The notes under the pieces were generated by a model. The model was not told the origin of the DNA. It did no database searches and saw only the letters and a program-made list of their open reading frames with translations. A stretch of DNA of 32,532 nucleotides from Acanthamoeba lenticulata (Eukaryota; Discosea; Longamoebia; Acanthamoebidae), in contig NAVB01001983.1 of NCBI GenBank assembly GCA_002179805.1, positions 1 through 32,532 of the forward strand. Direction: 5' to 3'. How positions within the stretch are numbered: the first letter of the stretch is position 1; each line of letters opens with the position of its first letter. Shown here one piece after another: positions 9,301 through 20,384 of the stretch. Both the position numbers and the translations under genes were made by a program.

Positions 9301-9410
9301 GTACCGGGAATGTCGGAGCCATCATCATGAGGCTTGGTGGCGTCCCACATGTTGTTCACTCGTCGCTGGTACTCGTGGTTCGAGGCTACCACGATCTGAT
9401 CCGTCGTCAT
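6327..9410 (-). CDS. Armadillo-repeat protein, multi-exon
   Basis: The minus strand carries a series of exons with armadillo-type helical repeats: LRHLIPLLSLSQ (about 8330), LNGLQPLIELITNRGRSVLE (about 8090), IGALLRLLLPEALTPPYIQE and ELALKALRNICLDN (about 7760-7840), GLPSVVELLLQTQNSHLQLE (about 7550) and ANAIRQLLDLPGTPQPQFLA (about 7290). If the ATG at 9410 is used, exons 9305-9410, 9156-9226 and an exon beginning at 9038 join in phase; the last holds a long Ser-rich linker (about 8550-8850) encoded by trinucleotide runs. The C-terminal tail (6327-6900) is basic and Ser/Arg-rich (RSRSTSVREPLSS, KRPRLPMRALKRTRS), which suggests nuclear localisation. Armadillo arrays bind other proteins; the partner is unknown. 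No intergenic gap separates this gene from the HsdR-like gene upstream, and the reading frame is continuous between them, so it may be the 3' half of one larger gene. Several exon borders here are not resolved. Confidence 0.65.
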
Positions 9411-9488
9411 TGTTTGCTGGTGGGTTTTTGTTGTGTTGGCGTACGTGACCAGGTACAACCGTGAGCACAGGCGGCACAATCGACGCCA

Positions 9489-9526
<38 letters not shown>
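9489..9526. repeat. Compound (CT)n(CA)n microsatellite
   Basis: A CT run passes directly into a CA run on the plus strand. It lies in the 132-base stretch (9417-9548) between the last supported HsdR-like exon and the first armadillo exon. On the sense strand this is TG then GA, so it is not a pyrimidine tract for the minus-strand intron. Similar simple repeats lie in nearby introns at 7371-7388 (CA), 7454-7470 (GT), 9646-9664 (GA) and 15371-15390 (GA). Confidence 0.9.
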
Positions 9527-9548
9527 GAAGAGGAAATAAAGTTGGCAC

Positions 9549-12500
9549 CTCTTGCCGTAAAACTCGCTTTTGAGTCTTGTCGCCAGGCATTTGCAGCACC
9601 TGCCCGTCTGTGCCCAACATAATGGCGCCTGTATGCAAGAGAGAAAGAGAGAGAGAGAGAGAGAAGGAGCAGCAGTAGCAATAGCAGCAGGGGAAAGGGT
9701 GTTAGTGCCATGCTTCAAAGGTAAGCTTAGGTCAGGAAGACAAACAGGTTCGGAAACTAAGAACCTTTCTCCTCCTCGATCTTCTCGATGGTGATTGTCA
9801 CGTTGTCCAGAAGGGACTGGAAAGACTCGATCCGGCGTCGATGTCGCAGCTGGGTCAACTCTTGCAACAGCCGCCGTATGAATGCGTAGGAAATTTGCGT
9901 GTTCTCCACCTGAATGACCGCCACCCCACCACGCGGGAAGCGCGCGAAACAAAAGCTGTGATGAGAGGGGAGGGGGAAGTGCCAAGATGATCATGAAACC
10001 AGTGAGGGTTACCTGCAGACGATCACAGAGCGCCAGATACTGGCGCAGGTCGTCCTCGAGCAGCCGGTCCTTGTTTTTCGCTTTGATTCGGAGCGCGTCT
10101 TCGATCATTATGTGATCCCGGCCTGCGTGGTAGTGAACGCAACAATTTTGTTCAAAATTGGTACTGACAGTAGGTACGCCGCCACACGCGGTTTCACCAG
10201 GCCCGCGACAAAATCATGTACATCACCAGGGCGCACACGACACACGTACACTGGTTCAAATCCCGCTCAATGACTCCCGGCACCTGAAGCAGCCGCGTTG
10301 AGACTCGATCGAGCTTTGCTTCCTGCGGTGTGCTGTAAAACGCGCAGAAGCACTAACGTTCAGCAGAAAAGAATGGCGCAGCGGGGAGGGAGGGTGCAAA
10401 TTGAGGATTCGAACCGATTATCGTTACACTTGAGGGTGGTCTTCTTCCAGTAGAGGGCAAACGCCTGACCGATGTCCCTCCGGCTATTCACAAAATCTAC
10501 AATACACGTGTCTGTCTTCCCCGGCGCCGCCCTGTTGGCCCTCCCTGCACGCCACATGGCAACGCAACGCATAAAAGAGTTTCCCTCAGCCCACTCGCGT
10601 TTTCCTCCGTCGCCACAGGCGTATTGTGTTGGAAGGTGGGGAGAGACCCAGGGCGGGGGAGGGTATTTACCGATCGTTTGCACGGCGTTGGATCCGCGCA
10701 GACGCTTGTCTATGTACAGGGTGTGAAGCATCGGCTCATCAAAGCCCGTCTGGAACTTGTCTGCTGCGATGATGAGCTTCACTGTGGAGGTCGGGTCCTT
10801 GAAATACTTGACGATGCCCTTTGCGTAGGCGCCATTGACCGCCACATCAGTTTCCTTCGTCAGTCGCTCGCCCCCGTAGGTAAACTGGGTGAAGGCGGCC
10901 ACCACCCCGAAACGCTGCCAACGCGAGGCACAATCTCTCATCAGCTTCCTCTTCTAGAGCTATTAAAGACACTATATATTGCATATATGGCGTCATACCT
11001 TTTCATGAGGAAGCTCGAGCAAGAGCTTGTCGATTTCTTCCTTGTACCACATGACATGCTTGCGGCTGCTGGCAATCAGCATGGCCTGCCACCACAACAT
11101 TAAATGCATAAATTTAAGGTCTTTAAAAGTACAATCTGCTTGCTGCATGCTAAACAAACAACACAAGACCGGTGGGGCTTGAAGGGGGGAAAAAAAAAGA
11201 AAAAAAGAAAAAATGAGGAAGGGGAAAGGGTCACCTTAGGCTGAAACAAAGGCGTGGTTTTCGACTCGAGCACCTCGAGGAAATGTGCCAAGATATATTT
11301 GGCCTTTTCCCGGAGCAGTACCCGATCATCGGCCGCACTCTTGACCAGGTGATACGTGGCGTCCAGGCCTGCACCTCCCACCAAACCCCCACGCTCAGTT
11401 CTTGAGTTATTTGAGTGGCGTGCCATCCACACGATGCCGGTCCCAGGGCAGCAGAAAGGACCGAGACGAAGGAGAGGCCGAACCTTCTTCGAAACAGGCC
11501 TCTTCGGCCTTTTGGCGGGACAGCTTGGCATAGATGCCCACGCTCTTGTAGTTGAGCAAGGGATTCAACACATAACCGTCTCTGCTCCCGCGCAGAAATG
11601 AGCGACCCGATAACGTCAGCGATCGGTTCAAAGGGAGGAGGAGGAGGAGGAGGAGTTGAATGCAGGTTAGGTGCGCACCGGATGCAATGCTCGATACTGT
11701 ATGTGTGGAATGGCTCATAGAGCCCATTTGTGCGGACGCCAAACATCTCCAGGGCCTTGGCGTTGGGTGTGCATGTGAAGCTGAAGTAGGACAGGCGGCT
11801 CGACTGCCGTGATAAGCCCGTCAAAAACTCTGCACGAGGACCATTAGCGACTGAAGCAGCAGCAGCGGACGGCTAAAACCCCTTGGAGAGAGGAAACCTG
11901 AGGAAGGTGAGAGACGAACCATGCATGGTACGGGTGCTCTTCCGACCATGTGAACGGTGGGCCTCATCGGCGATTATGGCGATGTTCTTCTGCCCGCTCT
12001 CTTCTTCAATGTCCCCCTTTGAGAAGAGAGAGTGAGGGGAAGAAGCAACCAAGGAAAGGTTAGAGTAGTGAGAGTTTGAAGAACATGTTGCATCACACCC
12101 GCCGCCTGACAGAGACGCGCGGTTTCGCATCGAACCTTAGCGAGTTTGATGAACTTTTGCATGGTAGTGATAATGACTCGTGGGCGCTCGGTGCGCATGA
12201 GCTGGGCCAGGTGTTCTGAAGTCTTGCTTCGCTGCACATCACGGATGCCGTTGGCCGAGAGGAAATTGAGCACCGTGTCGCCCAGTTGTTCGTCTAGGAT
12301 TTTTCTGCAGAAAAACAGCGCCACACATCAACACATACATGCATAAGAGCCTGGAGGGGATCATCGCAAGTGGTCCGTGCCGCACCTGTCATTCATTACC
12401 ACAATCTTGTGGTACTTGAACTGCTTATCGTCCCAGACATCCTGTGTCCCCCCCCCCCGGAGATCGACACCACACCATAAAAACACGGTCTTGAGAGAGT

Positions 12501-14201
12501 GTTCATCATCGATCGCCATCACCAGAGCCAATCACGAAACCGAGGGTACCCGCAGCAGATAGAGGCAATAAGTGAGACACGCGATGGTGAGGCTCTTGCC
12601 GCTCCCGGTAGCATGTTGTAGGAGAAAGTTTTTCATGACGCACGCCTCCAGATTCTCTACTGGCTGCAGTAGGTCCTGCATGATAGCGTACACGGCCTCC
12701 CACTGTAGCGTCATGTGTTTCATACCCAGAGGATGCAGCACGAGATTTGGGCGCAAAAACAACACGACAACAACAACAACAAGATTAGCAACAGCCATTC
12801 TCAGATGAGGGGAGAGCGTGTGGGACCTGATGCGGCCGAGGTGGCTGCCTTGCGGTAAAGGAAGCTAGGATGAGCTCCTTGAGCTTCTCAAGCTGGCCGT
12901 CCTTGACCAGGCTAAAGTCAATGCAGGGGAGGTCCTCCGGCCGTGCAACCGGCACAGCTGCATTTCAAGAGAGGAGGATGAAGTAGAGTTGGTTTGCACA
13001 TGTGGGAACATGTTGTTGACATATAGGCCTCAAGCTGTGTCGCACCTTCGCCGAGCGACGGCTGGGGTGGCAGCGTTGAAGGATCATTGTTAGTGTGGTG
13101 ATCTTCGTCGTCTTCTTCCATGCCTTCTTCACTCTCGCTGCCGCTGTGTTCCTCGTTATCCGAGTCGCCGTTCCACTTGAGCTCTTCTTCTTCTTCTTCT
13201 TTTTCATCTTCGTTGGCCTTCTCTTTGCCCTTGTCAACAAGGGTGCCGCTGCCGCTGCCGCCGCCAACATTCACCGTAGACGGTGATGGCGTATGCACCG
13301 CGATGACGTCACTCACCTCAGGCACAGTAACCGGCTTTTCGGTCGAAAACGTGCTCATTCCGTTAGTGATTGGCCCTAAGCTGCTGCTGCTGCTAGTAGC
13401 AGTAGAGGAGGAGGAAGAAGAAGCCGGTGGGACAGCGGCGGTCGCATGCTGTGGTGCGCTAGAAGCGGAACCTGCCGATGCGTCGGTGATGAGCTGCACG
13501 AGCCGCGAGTCGGCAATGATGTGTTGGAGCTCCGGCAAGGGCCTTTTGGTGAGCCTGGTGGAAGAAGAAGAAGAAGAAGCAGCAGCAGCAGCAGGGATTT
13601 CGGAGGAGAAGATGTGGCTTTTGAGTTTCTTGTTCGCCCGCCGGGCGGACGAAGGAGGCTTATCGTCCTGCCGACTGCCGTCAGAAGTTGAAGATCGAGC
13701 ACGCTTGATCAGGTTTGTGCTCGTTGTAGTCTTCGTCTCCACCACGACGCCAGTTGCTGGTGGTGGCTGAAGCAGAGGAGGAGGAGGAGGCTTTGCAGAC
13801 TCCTGCGGCACACTGACCACACCGCCTGGAACTGCTGCTGCTGGTGATGACGATGGGCTGCAGCTGAAGTTTGAAGTTCTGTGGCCGCCACGGTCGGCCC
13901 TCGGTTGCACATCGGTTGTGGTGTTGGTGGTAGCATCGTGCAACGCCTTCAAAATTTTGATGCGATGACCGATCAAAACAATGCCCATTTCTTTGAGCAG
14001 TGCGTGGTCGACCCCGCTGCAGTCCTCGCGTTCGATGGCATGCTCGGCAAAGATGGCGCCATAGCGAAGTGCGTCGCCCGACGAGAGGCCGCGTCTCTCA
14101 AAAAATGGGCTCGTCCAATACTTGAGCAAAGTGCAAGAAGAAGAAGAAGAAGAAGAGGCCGCCTCTTCCTCCTGGCGTGAATTCTGTATTCGAGGCTCCA
14201 T
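9549..14201 (-). CDS. SAM-domain HsdR-like (type I restriction) helicase
   Basis: Sixteen phase-matched exons give at least 1003 residues: 13046-14201, 12827-12957, 12550-12702, 12386-12441, 12136-12304, 11920-12016, 11679-11829, 11484-11581, 11235-11368, 10999-11085, 10671-10914, 10430-10544, 10250-10332, 10013-10122, 9765-9909, 9549-9628. An N-terminal SAM domain (about 25-90, YWTSPFFERRGLSSGDALRY) is followed by a long Ser/Pro/Glu-rich linker. Splicing then rebuilds superfamily 2 motifs of the HsdR kind: RPHQWEAV, Walker A HATGSGKS (Lys465), VVMNDRKILDEQ, ITTMQKF, IADEAHRSHGR (DEAH 572-575), FTCTPNAKALEMFG, AADKFQTGFDEP, and QTIGRANR (about 823-830) with IVDFVNSRRDIGQAF. A helical tail and EKGAIMLGTDGQ resemble HsdR C-termini. 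Bacterial HsdR pumps DNA using ATP before cleavage, and its nuclease domain lies before the Q motif. Here there is no room for that domain, so cleavage by this protein is unlikely. No stop follows exon 16: the frame runs on into the armadillo exons. Confidence 0.85.
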
Positions 14202-14520
14202 TTCTTCAATATGTGGGCCGAGAAACTAACCGTTACGCGAGATGATCCTCTCCGCGTTGTGTCGGTTACCCCCCCCCAATTATTTTTGTTCATGAAAATA
14301 AAAACCGGAAAGAAAAAGCGGGTAAAAGAAAACAATATTTTTGTAAAATCGTTCCTCCCCTTTGAGATAGGGTCCTTCTCTAAAGCCCTGATGGTAAGTG
14401 TTATCACACCATCACACCACGCCACCGCGCGCTTCATGTGCAGTGACATGTCTTCTCTCTCTCTCTCTCTCCTGCTCTTTCTCGCTCAAGTTCTCCCTCG
14501 TTCTGACAACTCCTCTCCCT
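14202..14520. other. Intergenic: helicase promoter and Ras 3' flank
   Basis: This stretch lies between two minus-strand genes. It holds a C8 run (14270-14277), an A-rich patch on plus (14290-14345) and a (CT)n run at about 14454-14472. No ORF, RNA gene or clear TATA box is seen. Confidence 0.6.
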
Positions 14521-15515
14521 CTAGAAGAGAGTGCACTTTTTCTTCTTGCCGACTGCAGCCGAGCGCTGGGTGTTGAGGTCGGGGTGCTTCTTGCGCCATT
14601 CGTCGATGGCGTGCACCAGCCACACGAATGATTCCACCACATTGAGTCGGCCCTTGGCACTCACCTCGAGGAAGCCGGTGCGGTGCTTGTCAGCCCACGA
14701 TTGACCTTGCTCGGTCTCAACCTCGCGGTCATGGGCGAGATCAGCCTTGTTGCCCGCCAGCATGATGGGCAGTGCAACAGGGTGCACTCGCTTGATGCTC
14801 TCATAGAACTTGTCCATGGCCTCGAAGCTGGTCTTGGAAGTGATGCTGTACACCAGCAGGAACCCATGCGCGTTCTTCATGTACTGGTCCAACAGTGCTT
14901 GAAAAGATAAGAAAAGAGAAGAGAAGAGAGAGAGAAGAAACAAGACAAGAGGTCAGCCACTTTTCCTGACCTTAGGCGCTGCTCTCTTTCGTGTGCTGCC
15001 CTCTCTTATTTTTATAAAAACATGGTACCTTTGTACTCGTCCTGCCCTGCGGTGTCCATGATATCCAGAGTACAGGCCACACCGTCCACAGCCATTTCCT
15101 TGCTGTACAGCACAATATTGTTACAATTAAGTGGACCGGGGGGGGGGTCTGCAAGGTGTGGACTAAAAAAAGGAAACAAGACACGACTCCAAAAAGAACG
15201 GAAACGACGCAGCAGCGGCAAAAAGAGGGAAAGAAGTGGAGGGACGGAGGGAGGGAAATGCACAAACCGGTAGCTGTCCTCTACGGTGGGGTCGTATCGC
15301 TCGAGGAATTTGTCGTGAATGAATTGTACCGTGATGGCGGACTGTGGAGCACGTACAGAATAAAAAGTAAAGAGAGAGAGAGAGAGAGAGGAAATATTGA
15401 TGCGTGAGTGCAACTACAACGCACAAGACAAAGAGAAGAACATATAATATATCTGCACCTTGCCTACGCCGCCAGGTCCCATGACAACAAGCGTGTATTC
15501 CTTCATGGTTGTCAT
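14521..15515 (-). CDS. Ras-family small GTPase
   Basis: Four exons (15459-15515, 15268-15341, 15029-15102, 14521-14897) join with phases 0, 2 and 1 into 193 residues, the usual Ras length. All G boxes are visible: GPGGVGKS (13-20), switch I YDPTVEDSYR (35-44), DTAGQDEYK (60-68), NKAD, and SAK within LEVSAK. The C-terminus has a lysine run and a CAAX-type end, KKKKCTLF. The terminal Phe favours geranylgeranylation and the lysines favour plasma-membrane anchoring. The effector loop matches Ras/Rap rather than Rho, Rab or Arf. It would cycle between GDP and GTP in receptor signalling, motility or macropinocytosis. The start is the ATG at 15515; the longer upstream open frame is not needed. Confident as a Ras GTPase; the exact subgroup is not settled. 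Confidence 0.95.
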
Positions 15516-15884
15516 GCTCCAAGAACAAGTTGTAAAGCTTGCCGGTGGTGTTGTTGGTGGTCTTCTCGTCTTCTCAAAGCGCAAAAGTAAAAAAAGAAGA
15601 AGTGGCCGGTGCCTGGTTGCTTTCTTAGCCGAAGGAGCGTGCGGCGAACAAAAACAAGGCAACTCCGCTTTTTTATTTTTATTCATCTTTCCGCAACCAA
15701 TCAAAACGTTCGGGCAGTACTCTGAGCAGAAAAGGCACGCGCGCGCGTTGCCGCTATCACGCGCACCGAGTAAATGTGAGCCCACGTTGTTGCTGGGAGC
15801 TTTATTGGGTGAGAACGAAAAAGAGCAGCAAGAGCCTCATGGGAGGGCCAGAGTCCTTGGCACCAACTCTATCGACGCCACCAT
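15516..15884. other. Intergenic: Ras promoter and DUF2267-gene 3' flank
   Basis: About 370 bases between two minus-strand genes. An A/T-rich stretch on the minus strand (complement of 15662-15690, AATAAAAATAAAA) lies about 150 bases upstream of the Ras ATG. No coding sequence or RNA gene is seen. Confidence 0.55.
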
Positions 15885-16643
15885 TCAGGCACTTGCCTGA
15901 GTGGTTGTTTGAGCAACAACCGGTTGGGCGCCGGACGACAGGTGGAAGAGCTCTTTCAGGTCATGGGGCATCACATTCTCGAGTTTCTTCATCTCTGGTG
16001 CGTTAATGTACTTGGCCAGCACTGCCCCCAACTCAAGGGTTAGTTGAACATCTTCGCTCCGTGCCAGTGGGTGTGATGATGACGCCACCTTTGAAGACAC
16101 CCATGGTCTTCCGCTCAATGTCGACTCCAAGCGCGCCTGGCCTGTTGCCCACGTGCAAGAGCACTGAGTCGAAAAAGTGCTGCTTGGTGCGTATGTCTTT
16201 TGGGTGGGATGGAGAGGGAGTGGTAGGTAAGTGGCAGTTCAAACACAAACAAGAGAGAACAAAATGGGGCAATCTGATGGAGACTCGAATCCACCGTACC
16301 CTTGTCAGGCGTGCTGAAGGGGATCCAGCCTTCATAGTAGAAGCCCCGCACCAGCATGGGCAGCTGAGCCGCGAAGTTCACGGCATCCCCTATCGGCGCC
16401 CGGTCTCTGTTCATAAAAACTTGAACGATGAGTTATCAGATCTGACCGGTCAGAAAAACTGAGCTGCGACCTGATCGTAAACAGGACCGCGCGAAGTAGA
16501 GTGTATGCTTGGTGAACGTCGTTAAGACCACATTCAACTTTGATGTCCTTGAGCCAGTGATGGGTCTTGTCGAGAGTCTTCTGGAAGATCTCGTGGACAG
16601 TGGACTCTTTGCCGCCGACAAGTGTTGTTTGCTGGGTGGTCAT
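15885..16643 (-). CDS. DUF2267 family protein
   Basis: Exons 16471-16643, 16300-16406, 16101-16196 and 15885-16051 join in phase (2, 1, 1) to give 180 residues. The first half has STVHEIFQKTLDKTHHWL and HQAYTLLRAVLFTIRDRAP; next come FAAQLPMLVRGFYYEGW and a Lys-rich turn; the end has AVLAKYINAPEMKK and MPHDLKELFHL. These match the order of conserved pieces in DUF2267, a small all-helical family found mainly in bacteria: an HVLRAVL-like helix, the QLPMLLRGxYYEGW motif, and a final LPxELxELF helix. The Thr/Gln-rich tail is extra. The third intron is only 49 bases, or 37 if an alternative donor is used. The biochemical role is unknown. Presence in a spliced eukaryotic gene suggests old transfer from bacteria. 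A TATA box lies 48 bases upstream. Confidence 0.85.
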
Positions 16644-17061
16644 GGCGTGTGTGTGTGTGTGGTTGTGAAAGTACACTGAACCGCAGTTTATTTTATATAG
16701 ACTGACTGGGGAGCATTCTCTCTACTGCGGCGCCGGGATCTCGCTGCTTCTATCCACGAGCTGTCGGCTGCGAGCAAGCAGGGCGTGTGTGAGCTGTCGT
16801 CTGGATTCTCTGTTTCAAGGACAGGCAAAAGCTTTCTGTATTTCCGAAAGGCGCTCCAAGAAAAGATTCTAATTATTGTTTTTCTTCGAGGTGCCAAAGG
16901 CGCATTTGTACAAGTTCCTACGAAGCGGACGTGACTTGGGTTTGGGGCTAGGCTTCTCTTGACGGTTTATATCTTCAGCCGTAGTGCGGGGACAAGAGTG
17001 AATCAGGCTCTGTTGGACCACGAGACTTTGCCCGCTCAAGCACTAATGAGGCCAGTGTCAG
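16644..17061. other. Intergenic: DUF2267 promoter and 3' flank of the C2 gene
   Basis: Apart from the TATA box at 16691-16699 and a short (GT)n run at about 16647-16662, no feature is evident. A minus-strand open frame at 16688-16897 overlaps the promoter, lacks family motifs and is judged non-coding. Confidence 0.6.
16691..16699 (-). promoter_or_regulatory. TATA box of the DUF2267 gene
   Basis: On the minus strand TATATAAAA lies 48 bases upstream of the ATG at 16643, with a CA-repeat leader between them. Confidence 0.65.
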
Positions 17062-20000
17062 TCAGTGAACACACATCAAACACCACCTCCACCTCCCGGT
17101 GATGGGAGAACCTTTGGCTACAGTTGCACAGTTGTGGTCGATGATAGCGCCTACAATTTGGTTGCAATCCATGTGATAGCGAACGGGATGCATCATCTGT
17201 TCGTTTGGTGTTTTCGTTAGCCTTGGCGTGTTGACTGCTTGCGTTTTCTTTATGGTGGTGGGTCGTCTTACGTGGGCGTGCCAGATTGTCTCCACAGCAA
17301 GAGTAGGAATTGGAGGTTCTGTGGTGGCCACATGAGCCAAGTGGCTCTGTTTTGAGTCATTGAGTGAGTGGTTCAAGTGAGTCAGAGCTGACATCAGTTT
17401 GGTTAAAAAAGAAATGTACCTTGTATGATATCAAATATTGAAGGTAAGCCTCAGTAGCATGGTCAAGCCATTCCGTAGTTAGAGTCTCCTCACGCAGTCG
17501 TAGAAAGAACCTCAGTTCTTGTGCGGCGCTATCAAGCAGATCCACACCCAAGTGCAAAAACTGCGTGCAGTGCGGTGTGTCCATGATTAAAAAAATTTGC
17601 ACAACAAGCAACATAAACCCATTCATTTACCTCTTGTTTGTTCCTTTGGCCCCACGCAATGGCTGTCTCTCCTTGATATTGAGGGTTGAGAGATCCAACA
17701 TCAGAGATGTCTTTGATGCTACCGAAGAGGGTAATGGAGGCACGAGCATAATCGAGTGGATTGAACATGTGTAGAATCATTACACACAGAACATCTGCAA
17801 TATTGTGCATAATGATAAGCCACAAATATATCCAAATACATCACTCAACCTGCTCGAACCTTCAGGCAGGAAAAGTTGCAGATCTTCACACCGCTTTTTA
17901 AGAGGCTGCAGGAAACCACTCATCATCAGCTCGGGAAAGGGAGGTAGGGAAAAGATCAAACCGCAATCTGTACCAGAAATTGTTGATAACGGACCACCGC
18001 GTTCTTGATAAAGGCCGCAGCTGATGCAAAGGGGAGCATAATTGTGAAGGTGAGATATGGGGGCAATCATAATCAAACTAAGGACAAGAAGGCACGCACA
18101 ACTGTACTGCTCCTGCGTAAAGCATGTTTTGATAATTCTGTACACGAGGAGGACAGTAAGCAAATCACAAATTAAAAAAAGCGAGAACTCTATAAAATCA
18201 AGTTGCGTTTTACCGCAGGTATTGCAGGGCCCAGGTGCTCAAGTCCCGTCGAATGTCCCCGATCGACTTGCGCAACTGATTCTGCGCTGCTGGATCTGGT
18301 TGAACGTTGAAGGTACTGCAAAGGAATGTGGAATCGACGTCAAGTTAGGCGCCAACTTGCGTGCGGGTCTCAATGTTGGCTACGTACTGCGGGCTCATGA
18401 CGGAGAGGCGAGGCGACGTAGGTAACACATTTCCTGAATAGAGCGCAGTTAACCGTGGCAAACGAGGATCCAGAAGATGTTGGCCGCTGCCTCCTCCGCT
18501 TCCAGCGAGTACTGTCGTTTGGCGCCGCACGAGAGGGCTTGGACTCTGGTTATTTCTGTTTGAATTGACTTTCAGTGTGTCTTGTCCAGTGCAGGCACAA
18601 AAGGACAAGGAAGGATATACCCTGCAGCTGCTTGTGTGTGCGCTAGAGCGCTTGGATTGGTAGATCGGCGTTGCAGCAGGAGAGGCGACCCAGAGTTTGA
18701 TAGAGGTGCAGCATCTGCAACTCGATTGTTGCGCGGTGATGACGGAAGCGCTCCGCCCGAGGCTCTCGGAGAAAGGGGGCTGGCACGTTGCCCTGCACTC
18801 TGCGAGTTGCCAGACTGCACCGTGGCAGAGGCATGAGCTTGGGGGTGGCCCTGCGCTTGTGCTTGAGCATTCTGTGCTTGGGCCTGTGCTTGTGCTTGTG
18901 CTTGAGCAAAAGCCAAAGCTTGAGTCTGGAGGAGCGCCTTGTGCCGGGAAGCGGTTGCGACAAGCTCAAGGTAAAGATGGCAGGTATTGGCCGAGTGTCC
19001 TTTGGTTGTGCATAGCTGACACACCACCGACGCACCACGGGGAGAGACTGATTGGGGAGAAGATGAAGTTGAATCTCCAGATCCACTGCCACCAGAGCCT
19101 TGCTTTGCCGCGCGAGTGGAGGTCATCTGGGCCGACTCTGCCACCGGTCGCATTGAATTAACCTTGGCCATTTCTTCGTAATAGTCGTTGTCATCGTAGG
19201 CGCTCGAGTCAGAGCTGCCGCTCTCGCTGTTGTGCCGTCTCTTGTCCAGTTGTGAAGCCAAAGCAATGGAAGTTGAAGGAGGCTGACCGACTTCGTTGTC
19301 GTGGTTGTCGTCATCGCCATCGTCGTCGTCGTCAACAGCGGCAAGGGAAGCAGGTGTGGTGGAGAGGCTGTCGGCAATCTGGGTCACAAGGACCGCCTTT
19401 GTGGGCAAAGGGAACACCGAATGGCGGTAGTTGGAAGAGGAGGGCGATGGAGATGGTGAACTGCTGCCTCCGTTCTCCGCGAGTTGTGCCTTCAGCGACT
19501 GGTTGATGTTCGAGAAGTTTCCTACGGTGTCGTAGATGTTCTGACTCTCCTTCTCCTCAGACTTCCGCATCTTCTTCTCGAGCTTTTCCTTCTCCTTCTT
19601 CTCCTTCTTTTCCCGCTTCAACCTCTGCTTCTCTTCTTTACGCGATAGTTTCGGAGGTGGAGGTTCGTCAGTAACCGAGCTTCCGCTGTCAGTTCCTGGT
19701 TGGCTGCTGTTAAGCAGACCGCTTTTGCCAGCAGCATTGCGACCGCCTGATTTCTTCTTCTTGCCAAAGTTCATGGCTAGCAGCCCAATGCGTAGTTCTC
19801 CTGCTTGCGTATTCTCCAGCTTCAGCCATCCAATGGTCTCCTCCATCTCAACCAGGTGCCCTATATCCGTAACTAACACTTCTCCCATGCGGTCGTTTTC
19901 TTCGTTTCCACAATCCTGTTGTGTGCACGTATTCACCCCCCCCCCCAAAAGCCCACCGGCGGTCGTCAAGGAGGAGGTTAGCACGACACTGACGCAAAGC

Positions 20001-20384
20001 GAACTGGCCAGTTGTGTCACCTTCACACGAAATAGGAGGCGGTCTGCGGTGGATTTCAGTTCCAGGCTGAACTGAGCGTTGAACTGTGCGCAAGAAACAC
20101 GAGTGATATGTGTGTGTGTGTGTGTGTGAGAGAGACGAAGTCGTCGAGGTTATTGAACTAACGCACCTGCGGATTGAGCGTTCCTTCCACAACCTTAGTT
20201 TTGATTTCAGCTCGAGAGGATGACAGGGTGGTCAACACAACATACGGATTGGCCCGTCCTGCCTCAACATAAATCGGTAAGATAAACTGCTATGACACTT
20301 CGAACTGCAGGGTAACGCACCATCTGGTCTTCTTGTTGCCAAATTACGCGCTTCAACTACTCTTACCTGCAGCTGTAGAGGCAT
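17062..20384 (-). CDS. C2 domain, zinc knuckle and DUF1399 (GRDP-like) protein
   Basis: The first six exons are firm: 20321-20384, 20167-20258, 20021-20083, 18621-19915, 18388-18555 and 18214-18315, with matching phases. Exons 1-4 form a C2 domain: LQVRVVEARNLATRRPDG, RANPYVVLTTLSSS, TKVVEGTLNPQ and GWLKLENTQAGELRIGLL; most calcium-binding Asp residues are missing. Exon 4 continues with a Lys/Glu helix, acidic runs, one CCHC knuckle (CQLCTTKGHSANTC, 18980-19021) and an Ala-Gln repeat. Farther on are pieces of DUF1399, the plant glycine-rich-domain protein family: FIKNAVVRYQQFL, VMILHMFNPLDYA, and, when an intron from 17270 or so to 17202 is removed, IWHAHMMHPVRYHMDC near the C-terminus. Middle exon borders (about 17400-18150) are not all resolved, so two adjacent genes cannot be excluded. 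Function is unknown; C2 suggests membrane association and the knuckle suggests RNA or protein binding. Confidence 0.65.

Noticed and set aside
9549..16643. Bacterial contamination as the source of HsdR and DUF2267
   Set aside because: Both are broken by GT..AG introns whose removal restores family motifs in phase, and eukaryotic genes flank and separate them.
16688..16897. 69-codon minus ORF upstream of the DUF2267 gene
   Set aside because: It covers the TATA box region and has no family motif.
18582..19161. Plus-strand ORFs opposite the C2 gene
   Set aside because: Antisense to a long exon with a clear minus-strand C2 end and zinc knuckle; no motifs of their own.
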